Below the pieces are notes generated by a model, which was not told where the DNA came from, searched no databases, and was given only the letters and a program-made list of their open reading frames with translations. The translations under genes were made by a program, and so were the position numbers. Positions 54,461 through 64,000 of a stretch of DNA of 64,000 bases are shown one piece after another; position 1 is the stretch's first letter, and every line of letters starts with the position of its first letter. This DNA comes from Pseudomonas piscis. Lineage in GTDB: Bacteria > Pseudomonadota > Gammaproteobacteria > Pseudomonadales > Pseudomonadaceae. The stretch is from positions 62,001-126,000 of the forward strand of contig NZ_WHUV01000002.1 of the NCBI RefSeq assembly GCF_009380155.1. The letters are read 5' to 3'.

Positions 54461-54580
54461 GCCACAGCCCCGCCATCGAGCGGGGTTGTGGTTCCTGGTG
54501 CCGGCTGCCTGCTCTGGTACCATCGCCGGCGTTGCCGTCCCGGGGTATCGGGACGGGTTGTCCGCTTAAGGGAGAAACCC

Positions 54581-54901
54581 ATGATCGTCACCACCACCGC
54601 CCAGATCGAAGGCCGCGAAATCGCCGCTTACCTGGATATCGTCAGCTCGGAATCCGTCCAGGGCATCAACGTGGTCCGCGACCTGTTCGCCGGCATGCGC
54701 GACTTCTTCGGTGGGCGCTCCCAGACCCTCGAGCGTGCCTTGCGCGAGGCTCGGGTCCAGGCTACCGACGAGATCAAGGATCGCGCGCGTCGGCTGGATG
54801 CCGATGCCGTGGTCGGCGTGGATTTCGAGATCAGCATGCCTTCAGGTCGCGGCGGCATGGTGGTGGTCTTCGCCACTGGCACTGCGGTCAAGCTCAAGTA
54901 A
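54581..54901 (+). CDS. YbjQ family (UPF0145) protein
   Basis: 106 residues. MIVTTTAQIEGREIAAYLDI, then VVRDLFAGMRDFFGGRSQTL and DADAVVGVDFEISMPSGRGG match the YbjQ/UPF0145 family, which forms pentamers of unknown role. GGGAGAAACC precedes the start. Confidence 0.93.
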   Translation: MIVTTTAQIEGREIAAYLDIVSSESVQGINVVRDLFAGMRDFFGGRSQTLERALREARVQATDEIKDRARRLDADAVVGVDFEISMPSGRGGMVVVFATGTAVKLK

Positions 54902-54922
54902 CCGGCGGCGCGCCGGCGAGGC

Positions 54923-55312
54923 TCATCCGATCGGGGTGCACAATTCCACCAGGGTGCCATCCGGGCAACGGACGTAGGACACCGTCTGCCCCCAAGGCTT
55001 GGTGGTGGGCGCGGCCAGTTCTCGCGCACCGTGTTCCAGGGCCTTGGCGTGCGCCGCCTGGACATCCTCGGTGACCAGGCCCAGCTCCATGCCCAGGGGT
55101 TGCCGTGAGCTATGGGCGGCGACGTGGCCGTCCTTGAAGTTCATCTGCGCCAACTGGTGGTCGGCGAAGGCCAGGGCGGTGCTGCCGGTCTCCAGTTCCC
55201 CGTAGGTGCCGGACTCGTGGAGGAAGCGGCGCTTGAAGCCGAAGGCTTGCTCGAAGAACCGCAAGGAGTCTTCCACTTGCGGGACATAGATGATGGTGTA
55301 GCCGAACTGCAT
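54923..55312 (-). CDS. VOC (glyoxalase/bleomycin resistance) family protein
   Basis: 129 residues. MQFGYTIIYVPQVEDSLRFF then EQAFGFKRRFLHESGTYGEL, and GQTVSYVRCPDGTLVELCTP. The betaalphabetabetabeta units of the vicinal oxygen chelate fold are visible with possible metal ligands Glu and Glu/His. Substrate unknown. Confidence 0.9.
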   Translation of the reverse strand: MQFGYTIIYVPQVEDSLRFFEQAFGFKRRFLHESGTYGELETGSTALAFADHQLAQMNFKDGHVAAHSSRQPLGMELGLVTEDVQAAHAKALEHGARELAAPTTKPWGQTVSYVRCPDGTLVELCTPIG

Positions 55313-55388
55313 GGATTGACGCTCCCTGTCACTGGATGAGAGGGCGCGAATCTAGCACGAAGTCGCGCACTGCCTGTAACGCGTGAAC

Positions 55389-57029
55389 TCATGCCCGGTG
55401 CTCCTGAAGCTGCCAGCCTTGGGCCGACCATTGCAGGGTATGGGTCACGGCCAGGGCCTGGAGAAAGTCCTGGTCATGGGAGGCCACCACCATGGCCCCG
55501 GGGAAGTCCCGCAGGGCCCGTTCGAAGGCTTGCACCGACTCCAGGTCCAGATGGTTGGTCGGTTCGTCGAGCAACAACAGGCGTGCCGGGTTGCCATTCC
55601 ACAGCGCCAGCGCCAGCGCGGCTTTCAGGCGTTCCCCACCACTGAGCAAGGCACAGGGTTGCTGCACCCGCTGGGCGTCCAGTTGCAGGCGCGCCAGGCG
55701 AGTGCGCAGGGCGCTCTCTTCCAGAGGCAAGGTGACGCTGGCCAACTGCTCCAGCAGGGAGTGTCCAGGGGCCAGCTGCGCCAGGTGCTGGTCCAGGTAG
55801 GCGCTGGCCACTGCCACCCGACATTCGCCGCTCAGGGGTTGCAACTGGCCGGCGAGCATCTTCAGCAAGGTGGATTTGCCACAGCCATTGGGGCCGACCA
55901 GAGCGATGCGTGCCGGCCCGCTGACATTGCAGGTCAGGAAGGACGACGGCGCGCGGCTATCCAGCCAGGGCAACTGTGCCTGTTGCAGGTTGAACACGCT
56001 CTGGCCCGCCGGCAGGGTGGTGGCGGGCAAGGTCAGCAGCGTCGGCTGTTCCGGGCCGACGCGGGCAAAGGCCTCGCGCACCTGGTCATCCAGGCTGTCC
56101 TTGTGCCCTTGGTGGGTGTGGCGCACCTTGCCCATGATGTCCCGGGCGGCGCCGAGCATCTTGGCCCGTTCGAAACCCGAGACATTGGCGGTCTTGGCGT
56201 ACCGACGCGATGCCGCGGCGTGGCGCTGGATGGTGTCGTGCTCCCGTTGCAGGCGCTTGTGCTCGCGACTGCGCTGGGTCCGCGCATGTTCCAGGGCCGT
56301 CTGGGCCGCTTCTTGTTGCGCCTCGCGCTGGGCCTGGAACAGCTCGTAGTTGCCGCCGTAGACCTGTACCCCGTGGGGGCTGAGCTCGACGATACGCTGC
56401 ACCTGCATCAGCAACTGGCGGTCGTGGCTGACCAGGATCAGTCCGCCACGCCATTTCTGCAATTGTTCGCTGAGCCAGCGCCGGCCGCTGCGATCCAGAT
56501 GGTTGCTGGGCTCGTCGAGCAACAGCAACTCGGCGGCGCTGAGCAGGGCGCCGACCAGCACCACCCGGGCCAGTTGCCCGCCACTGAGGACTGCGGCCGG
56601 ATCGTCCGGCCCGACCTCTGGCAGGCCGGCAGCGTCCAGGGCCTGGCGCAGGCGTTCGGCCAGGTCCCAGCGTTCCTCCACCTGTTGCAGGTCCTCCAGG
56701 CTGGCGGTGCCGGCCGCCAAGCGCTCAAGCGCGCCCAGCGCCTCGGCGAGCCCGGCGACCTGGGCCACGCTCTGCCCAGGTTCGGGCCGTGGGTCCTGGG
56801 GCACGTAGGCCAGGTGGGCATTGCGCTGGATGCTGCCGGAAGTGGGTTGCAATTGGCCGGCGATCAAGCGCAGCAGCAGGGATTTGCCCATGCCGTTACG
56901 CCCGACGATGGCCGTTGGCTGGCGATCGAAAGTCAGGTTCAGGGCGTCAAGCAGGGTTTCGCCATTGGCGAATTGGTAAGTCAGCTGGTTCAGGGAAACC
57001 AGTGCGGGCAGCCGGGTGACGTGAGTCAT
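55389..57029 (-). CDS. ABC-F family ATPase
   Basis: 546 residues from the ATG at 57029, with CCGGAGGTGCTG upstream. Two ATP-binding domains and no membrane segments: Walker A GRNGMGKS and GPNGCGKS, signatures VLSGGQLARV and LLSGGERLKA, Walker B LLLLDEPSNHLD and LLLLDEPTNHLD. A linker rich in Arg and Gln (ALEHARTQRSREHKRLQREH) joins them. ABC-F proteins act on ribosomes to relieve stalling, or give antibiotic resistance; which one applies is unknown. Confidence 0.92.
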   Translation of the reverse strand: MTHVTRLPALVSLNQLTYQFANGETLLDALNLTFDRQPTAIVGRNGMGKSLLLRLIAGQLQPTSGSIQRNAHLAYVPQDPRPEPGQSVAQVAGLAEALGALERLAAGTASLEDLQQVEERWDLAERLRQALDAAGLPEVGPDDPAAVLSGGQLARVVLVGALLSAAELLLLDEPSNHLDRSGRRWLSEQLQKWRGGLILVSHDRQLLMQVQRIVELSPHGVQVYGGNYELFQAQREAQQEAAQTALEHARTQRSREHKRLQREHDTIQRHAAASRRYAKTANVSGFERAKMLGAARDIMGKVRHTHQGHKDSLDDQVREAFARVGPEQPTLLTLPATTLPAGQSVFNLQQAQLPWLDSRAPSSFLTCNVSGPARIALVGPNGCGKSTLLKMLAGQLQPLSGECRVAVASAYLDQHLAQLAPGHSLLEQLASVTLPLEESALRTRLARLQLDAQRVQQPCALLSGGERLKAALALALWNGNPARLLLLDEPTNHLDLESVQAFERALRDFPGAMVVASHDQDFLQALAVTHTLQWSAQGWQLQEHRA

Positions 57030-57204
57030 CAGCACCTCCGGAAAATGCGCAAACAGGCCAACGAGCATGGAAGGGCTCGTCGCGGATACATTTCTGGAAG
57101 GCTTAGTTGTTCACGTTGGCAATCGTCCTTGGACGGCTAGGAAGGTGCGTAGCCTAGCGCCGGAAGATTCCGGCTGCCAAGCCTCAAATGTATGGGTTTT
57201 GTAT

Positions 57205-58242
57205 TCAAGCCGGCGGCCTGGGCTGCCCAAGGCCTCGGAGAAAGCGTGCCAGGGCGGCTTCCTCGGCTTTCAGGCCCTGGCGTTTGCGCGAGCGTGGCAA
57301 GCGGGCCAGTTCACCCTGGGCGAAACCCTCCAGCAGCGCCGGATGGATGTAGCACTTGCGGCAGACCGCCGGGGTATTGCCCAGTTCGCAAGCCACTTGC
57401 TTGACGGTAGCCACCAGGTGTTTCTTGGCCTCCGAGTCCGGCTGCCATGGCAGGCGCCGCAGCAGCGCCAGGGCCAGCGCGCTACCGGCCCAGGTGCGGT
57501 AGTCCTTGGCGGTGAAGCTCATCCCGGTCAGTTGTTGCAGGTGCAGATTGATATCCGACGAGCTCACCGAGTGCCGCTGGCCGTCTTCGTCCAGGTACTG
57601 GAACAGCTGCTGGCCGGGCAACTCCCGGCAGCGCTTGACCACCCGGGCCAGGCGCGGGTCCCGGACCGTGATCTGGTGCTCGACGCCGCTCTTGCCACGA
57701 AATTGGAAGTGAATGGCATTGCCGTTGACCTGGACATGGCGGTTACGCAGGGTGGTCAGCCCGTAGGAGCGATTGTCCCTGGCGTACTGGCTGTTGCCGA
57801 CCCGGATCAGGCTTTCATCGAGCAGGGTGATGACCGTGGCCAGGACCTTGTCGCGGCTGAACCCGGGGCTGGCCAGTTGTGCCTGCAGCTGGCGGCGCAG
57901 CCGGGGCAGGGCGTTGCCGAACTGCAACAGCCGGGCGTACTTGTCGCTGTCGCGCACCTCGCGCCAACGTGGGTGGTAACGATACTGCTTGCGCCCGCGG
58001 GCATCACGCCCGGTGGCCTGCAAGTGGCCCTTGGGGTCGGCGCAGATCCATACCTGGGCGTAGGCCGGCGGGATCGCCAGGGCGTTGATCCGCTGGATCT
58101 CGGCTACGTCGGTGATGCGCTGGCCCTGGGCTTGGTAGTAGGCGAACTTGCCCCGCAGCTTGCGCCGGCTGATCCCGGGCTGGCGGTCGTCGGTGTAGTG
58201 CAGGTCTGGGGGCAGGTCGGGAGTGTCCGGGGTGGCAGGCAT
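57205..58242 (-). CDS. DNA topoisomerase IB
   Basis: 345 residues. RKLRGKFAYYQAQGQRITDV, then LDESLIRVGNSQYARDNRSY and GLTTLRNRHVQV hold the catalytic Arg and Lys; KDYRTWAGS gives the second Arg, and AVCRKCYIHPALL holds the catalytic Tyr. Typical of the small bacterial poxvirus-like topoisomerase IB. It relaxes supercoils by nicking one strand. Confidence 0.93.
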   Translation of the reverse strand: MPATPDTPDLPPDLHYTDDRQPGISRRKLRGKFAYYQAQGQRITDVAEIQRINALAIPPAYAQVWICADPKGHLQATGRDARGRKQYRYHPRWREVRDSDKYARLLQFGNALPRLRRQLQAQLASPGFSRDKVLATVITLLDESLIRVGNSQYARDNRSYGLTTLRNRHVQVNGNAIHFQFRGKSGVEHQITVRDPRLARVVKRCRELPGQQLFQYLDEDGQRHSVSSSDINLHLQQLTGMSFTAKDYRTWAGSALALALLRRLPWQPDSEAKKHLVATVKQVACELGNTPAVCRKCYIHPALLEGFAQGELARLPRSRKRQGLKAEEAALARFLRGLGQPRPPA

Positions 58243-58315
58243 GGCAGCGGATCCTTCGAGCGGCGGGCCGATAGGGAATGGACCGCGCCGCCGCCCCGGG
58301 GTGCCGGATTTCTAA

Positions 58316-58471
58316 CAGGCCGTTGAAAAACGTAGGCGAGGTAGCCAGCGCAAGGCGCAAACAGGTGAAAAAGCGCAGTTTACAAGTGGTAAATGAGCAT
58401 TTTGACCGGGCTGGCGCACCAGCCTGTTTTCAACGCAGCGATGGCAACGCAGGTAGTTTTTCAACGGCCTG
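58316..58471. mobile_element. 156-bp MITE-like palindromic element
   Basis: Perfect 16-bp terminal inverted repeats, CAGGCCGTTGAAAAAC (58316-58331) and GTTTTTCAACGGCCTG (58456-58471). The interior arms are also imperfectly complementary, so the transcript would fold into a long hairpin. The element is flanked by CTAA on both sides (58312-58315 and 58472-58475), a likely target-site duplication. It contains no gene and lies between topoisomerase IB and modC. Confidence 0.75.
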
Positions 58472-58479
58472 CTAAGCCT

Positions 58480-59562
58480 CTATGCCAGGACGGCCACTGC
58501 CTTGATCTGGGCCCAGAGTCGTTGCCCGGGGTGCAGGCCGAGCTGGTCCCGGGAGAAGCGGGTGATGCGCGCGAGCAAGGGCGTGCCCATGGCGTCCAGG
58601 CGCACCAGTACATGGGCGGTGTTGTCGGCCGGGATTTCCTCGCTGACGGTGACCGGCAGGCGGTTGAGGATGCTGCTGTGCTCGCTGGCCTGCAGGCTCA
58701 GGCTGACGTCCCGGGCCTGGACCTTGAAGCGCAGGCTCCGGCCCGGCGCCACGGGTTCATGGGCCACGCGCACCAGCAGCTGGCTGCCGGGCAGTTGCAG
58801 GCTCAGCAGCTGGTAGGCCGGGTCGTAGGCGCTGACCTGGCCCTGGACCACCACGCCGGCGTCGTCGCCCAGGGCCAGGGGCAGGTCCAGGCGCGCCAGG
58901 GTGTCGCCCACCGGGCCGCTGGCCAGGGCCCGACCCTCGCTGAGCAGGACGATATGGTCGGCCAGGCGCGCCACTTCATCCTGGGAATGGCTGACGTAGA
59001 GCACTGGGATATCCAGCTCGTCATGCAGGCGTTCCAGGTAGGGCAGGATCTCGTTCTTGCGCTTGGAGTCCAGGGCCGCCAGGGGTTCGTCCATCAGCAG
59101 CAACCGTGGGCTGGTGAGCAGGGCCCGGGCGATGCCGATGCGCTGGCGCTCACCGCCGGACAGGTGCTGCGGATGGCGTTGTAGCAGGTGGCCGATCCCC
59201 AGGAGTTCGGTGGCCTGGGCCATGTCGACCCGGCGCTGCTGCCTGGGAATACGGCGCAGGCCGAACTCCAGGTTGGCCTGCACCGACAGGTGGGGGAACA
59301 GGCTGGCTTCCTGGAACACGTAGCCCAGGGAGCGCTTGTGGGGGGGAACGAACAGCTTGCGCTGGCTGTCCTGCCAGAGTTCATCGTTGATCTGGATGCG
59401 CCCGCGCCCGGTTTTCTCCAGGCCGGCGATGCAGCGCAGGCAGGTGGTCTTGCCCGAGCCCGAATGGCCGAACAGCGCGGTCACCCCGCGCCCCGGTAAT
59501 TGCAGGTCAAGATCCAGGGCGAAGGCGCCATAGCCCACTTGCAGTTGCAGTTGGATGCTCAT
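58480..59562 (-). CDS. modC: Molybdate ABC transporter ATP-binding protein
   Basis: 360 residues from the ATG at 59562. Walker [13 protein letters not shown], signature [20 protein letters not shown], Walker [16 protein letters not shown], and a C-terminal TOBE domain ([20 protein letters not shown]) for molybdate feedback. It powers uptake with the membrane protein encoded just upstream in the operon. The stop lies close to the MITE-like element. Confidence 0.95.
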   Translation of the reverse strand: MSIQLQLQVGYGAFALDLDLQLPGRGVTALFGHSGSGKTTCLRCIAGLEKTGRGRIQINDELWQDSQRKLFVPPHKRSLGYVFQEASLFPHLSVQANLEFGLRRIPRQQRRVDMAQATELLGIGHLLQRHPQHLSGGERQRIGIARALLTSPRLLLMDEPLAALDSKRKNEILPYLERLHDELDIPVLYVSHSQDEVARLADHIVLLSEGRALASGPVGDTLARLDLPLALGDDAGVVVQGQVSAYDPAYQLLSLQLPGSQLLVRVAHEPVAPGRSLRFKVQARDVSLSLQASEHSSILNRLPVTVSEEIPADNTAHVLVRLDAMGTPLLARITRFSRDQLGLHPGQRLWAQIKAVAVLA

Positions 59563-59566
59563 GCCG

Positions 59567-60247
59567 TCAGCTCCAGCCAGCCCGGGTCTTGCGGCTGGAG
59601 TACAAGGCCAGCAGCACCAGGAACGAGAACACCAGCATGGCCCCGGCCAGCCAGTGGGCCTGGGCGTATTCCATGGCCTCGACATGATCGTAGATCTGCA
59701 CCGACACCACCCGGGTCTTCTCGGGGATGTTGCCGCCGATCATCAGCACCACGCCGAACTCTCCGACGGTATGGGCAAACCCGAGGATCGCGGCAGTGAT
59801 GAAGCCCGGCCGGGCCAGGGGCAGGATCACCGTGAAAAAGGTGTCCCAGGGGTTGGCGCGCAAGGTCGCGGCCACTTCCAGGGGCCGGCTGCCGATGGCC
59901 GAGAAGGCGTTTTGCAAAGGTTGCACCACGAAAGGCATGGAGTAGATCACCGAGCCCAGCACCAGACCACTGAAACTGAAGGTCAGGGTGCCCAGCCCGA
60001 GGGATTGGGTGAGCTGGCCGAAGAACCCGTTGGGTCCCAGGGCCAGCAGCAGGTAGAAACCGATCACTGTGGGTGGCAGCACCAGCGGCAGGGCCACCAC
60101 GGCGCCGATCGGGCCGCGCAGCCAGGAGCGGGTGCGCGACAGCCAGAGGGCAATCGGAGTGCCGACCACCAGCAGGATCAGGGTGGTCAGGGACGCCAGT
60201 TTCAGGGTCAGCCAGATCGCGGAGAAGTCGGCACTCGAGAGGTTCAT
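59567..60247 (-). CDS. modB: Molybdate ABC transporter permease
   Basis: 226 residues, about five membrane helices. [20 protein letters not shown] opens it, and the EAA loop reads [20 protein letters not shown] then ILPLARPGF, which contacts ModC. It abuts modA (one base between stop and start), giving the usual modABC order on the minus strand. Confidence 0.95.
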   Translation of the reverse strand: MNLSSADFSAIWLTLKLASLTTLILLVVGTPIALWLSRTRSWLRGPIGAVVALPLVLPPTVIGFYLLLALGPNGFFGQLTQSLGLGTLTFSFSGLVLGSVIYSMPFVVQPLQNAFSAIGSRPLEVAATLRANPWDTFFTVILPLARPGFITAAILGFAHTVGEFGVVLMIGGNIPEKTRVVSVQIYDHVEAMEYAQAHWLAGAMLVFSFLVLLALYSSRKTRAGWS

Positions 60248-62259
<2,012 letters not shown>

Positions 62260-62473
62260 TTGAAGTGGTTCTCCAGCGGCGGATTCAGACGATGCTGCGG
62301 CGTTTTTTAACAGGAGAAAGCGGCCCAAGGCCAGCTGAGTTTTGCCCGGCTTGCATGAAAGCCCCGGTGGATCGGCCGTGCCGGGTGATACCGGGCAGGC
62401 TGTCTGCGGCCGCTTCCAGGCGCTAGACTGCGCCGGGATTTTCCACTCATCGTTTCGTTAAGGAAGGCCGACC

Positions 62474-62962
62474 ATGGAAGTAAAATTGCGGGAAGTGCTG
62501 CCTTTCAGGGTGGCGGGATTGCAAGTGCGTACTCTCAACACCCTGGAGCAACAGGCGGATACCGCTCGGATCGGTCCGATGTGGCAGCGTTTCTACGTCG
62601 AGAACCTTTACGACAAGATTGCCCCAAGGCAAATGGATTCCTTCGTCTACGGGGTGTATTCCAACTACGAGTCCGATGCCTCGGGGTATTTCGACGTGAC
62701 CGCCGGCGTGGCGCTGGACGCGGCCTGCGCCGATTATCCGATGGTGGATATCCAGGGAGGGGATTACCTGGTGTTCAGCGCCAAGGGGGAAATGCCGGAG
62801 TGCGTGATCCAGGCCTGGGGATTCATCTGGGCGTACTTCCAGGACAACCCCCAGGTGCGCCGCGCCTATGCCACCGACTTCGAGGTCTATACCAGCGCCG
62901 ACTCGGTGGCGATCTATATCGGCGTTCATGCCTCGGGCGAGCTTTCTCGCTCCAGCAACTGA
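62474..62962 (+). CDS. GyrI-like effector-binding domain protein
   Basis: 162 residues. MEVKLREVLPFRVAGLQVRT then MDSFVYGVYSNYESDASGYF and DVTAGVALDAACADYPMVDI plus GGDYLVFSAKGEMPECVIQA W fit the GyrI-like small-molecule binding domain (AraC effector-binding). No DNA-binding domain. It overlaps the converging ada-like gene by 37 bases. Possibly a stand-alone binder of small hydrophobic cations. Confidence 0.88.
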   Translation: MEVKLREVLPFRVAGLQVRTLNTLEQQADTARIGPMWQRFYVENLYDKIAPRQMDSFVYGVYSNYESDASGYFDVTAGVALDAACADYPMVDIQGGDYLVFSAKGEMPECVIQAWGFIWAYFQDNPQVRRAYATDFEVYTSADSVAIYIGVHASGELSRSSN

Positions 62963-63999
62963 CGCTTGCGTTCCACACCCCAGCGATAGCCCGAGAGGTC
63001 GCCGTCGCTGCGCACCACGCGGTGGCAGGGAATCGCCACTGCCAGGCTGTTTGCGCCACAAGCCTGGGCCACTGCCCGGTACGAACGCGGGGCGCCGATG
63101 CGTTGGGCGATCTCGGAATAGCTGGCGGTGCTGCCAGCCGGGATGGTTCTCAGGGCCTGCCAGACCCGCTCCTGGAAAGCGGTGCCGCGCAGGTCCAGGG
63201 GCAGGTTCAGGCCGATGGCCGGTGCCTCGATGAAACCCACCACCTGGGCTACCAGTTGCTCGAACTGCTGGTCGGCGCCGATCAGGTTGGCCCGGGGAAA
63301 CTTGTCCTGCAGTTCCTGCACCAACCGCTCGGGATCGTCTCCCAGGAGAATGGCGCAGACCCCGCGCTCGCTTTGGGCCACCAGGATCGCTCCCAGCGAG
63401 CACTGGCCCACGGCGAAGCGGATATCGCGGTTGGAGCCGCCTGCGCGATAGTCGCTGGGTTTCATGCCCAGAACCTGGTCCGCCGCCTCATAGAAGCGGC
63501 TGTTGGAATTGAAGCCGGCGTCGTACAGGGCATCCGTCACTGATTGACCCTGCTGCAAATGCGAGCGGACCTTGCGCGAGCGCTGCGCATTGGCGTAGCC
63601 CCGTGGGGTCAAGCCGGTGACCGCCTTGAATACCCGATGGAAGTGGTAGCTGCTCATCCCCGCCTGCTGTGCCAGTTGCTCCAGGCTGGGCGCCGACTCG
63701 GCGCTCTCGATCTGCCGGCAGGCCGCCGCCACCAGTGCGCCATGGTGCGCCGCGAGCTGGGTCTGGTCGCCGGCCTGGCGCTTGCTCGGGCGATAGCCTG
63801 CGGCCTCGGCCTGCTCGGCATTGTCGAAGAACTCGACGTTTTCCGCCTTCGGCAGGCGTGACAGGCTGCTGGGCCGGCAATACACGCCGGTGGTCCTGAC
63901 GGCATAGACGAAGCGGTCGTCGGCGCTGGCGTCGCGGTTGAGCACGGCCTGCCAGCGGGGGTCCTGTTCGATACGCTGTTTGCGCGACGGAGCATTCAT
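62926..63999 (-). CDS. ada: Ada-type bifunctional protein with degenerate zinc site
   Basis: 357 residues. N-terminal Ada domain (about 10-85), AraC helix-turn-helix (about 95-190) and C-terminal O6-methylguanine methyltransferase domain with the active cysteine in IPCHRVV (Cys325). Of the four zinc cysteines of the E. coli Ada sensor, only the first is kept (Cys41 in VYCRPSS); the others are Ser45, Ser72 and Gln75. The repair domain should work; methylphosphotriester sensing by the usual mechanism is doubtful. Starts at the right edge of the window. Confidence 0.92.
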   Translation of the reverse strand: MNAPSRKQRIEQDPRWQAVLNRDASADDRFVYAVRTTGVYCRPSSLSRLPKAENVEFFDNAEQAEAAGYRPSKRQAGDQTQLAAHHGALVAAACRQIESAESAPSLEQLAQQAGMSSYHFHRVFKAVTGLTPRGYANAQRSRKVRSHLQQGQSVTDALYDAGFNSNSRFYEAADQVLGMKPSDYRAGGSNRDIRFAVGQCSLGAILVAQSERGVCAILLGDDPERLVQELQDKFPRANLIGADQQFEQLVAQVVGFIEAPAIGLNLPLDLRGTAFQERVWQALRTIPAGSTASYSEIAQRIGAPRSYRAVAQACGANSLAVAIPCHRVVRSDGDLSGYRWGVERKRQLLERESSPEA

Positions 64000-64000
64000 G

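Noticed and set aside
55383..57140. 585-residue plus-strand frame
   Set aside because: Antisense shadow of the ABC-F ATPase; repetitive Gln/Gly/Leu translation with no domain, while the minus strand has all ABC motifs.

Overview
The window is a high-GC gammaproteobacterial chromosome, most likely a fluorescent-group Pseudomonas. The markers are a DUF1652 protein, a chromosomal APH(3')-like kinase, a glyoxalase/ABC-F/topoisomerase IB neighbourhood, modABC with a ModE box, and a fluoride riboswitch in front of crcB. A complete temperate siphovirus-type prophage of about 41 kb (9746-50858) interrupts it. The species cannot be fixed from sequence reading alone.

Left host flank (1-9745): a truncated Old Yellow Enzyme-type oxidoreductase divergent from a MerR regulator; a FabF-like ketoacyl synthase divergent from an HxlR regulator, with a 19-bp palindrome between them; a HAD phosphatase; a candidate small RNA; an AAA kinase-like protein; DUF1652; riboswitch-crcB; a decayed asparagine-synthase fragment; and an MFS exporter.

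Prophage: it sits in the 3' end of tRNA-Leu(UAA) and leaves 64-bp direct repeats (9746-9809 and 50795-50858). The intact tRNA is at the right end. A leftward early operon (9928-19570) carries integrase, a DUF4224 protein, a PP-loop PAPS-reductase-like protein, a C5 cytosine methyltransferase, many small proteins, a LuxR-HTH protein with a membrane segment and a ParB-like protein. Four small plus-strand genes lie inside this region, facing the other way. The immunity region (20200-21531) has an S24-type CI repressor, a Cro-like protein and operator-like repeats on both sides of the repressor. It also has a leftward promoter with a boxA-like site, so the layout resembles lambda OL/OR. The rightward early region encodes a replication protein with iterons inside its own gene, a DnaB-type helicase, a second tyrosine recombinase and a Q-type antiterminator. 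Late genes follow in order: holin, HNH, TerS/TerL, HK97-type portal, protease and capsid, connectors, lambda-like tail genes with a -1 frameshift in the G/T chaperone, tape measure, M, a fibre-like protein, L, K, a lipoprotein, I and J, two tail-end proteins, endolysin and nested spanins. Next to attR lies a minus-strand gene with a perfect LexA box.

Right host flank (50888-64000): an LRR-like protein, a GNAT, an APH-like kinase, a MliC-like lysozyme inhibitor, YbjQ, a VOC protein, an ABC-F ATPase, topoisomerase IB, a MITE-like palindromic element, modCBA with a ModE box, a nitronate monooxygenase, a GyrI-like protein and an Ada protein missing three of the four zinc cysteines of its sensor domain.

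The least explained parts are the SOS-boxed attR gene, the plus-strand mini-genes in the early operon (two share an upstream element) and the dual recombinases. All calls come from reading the sequence; no database search was run.
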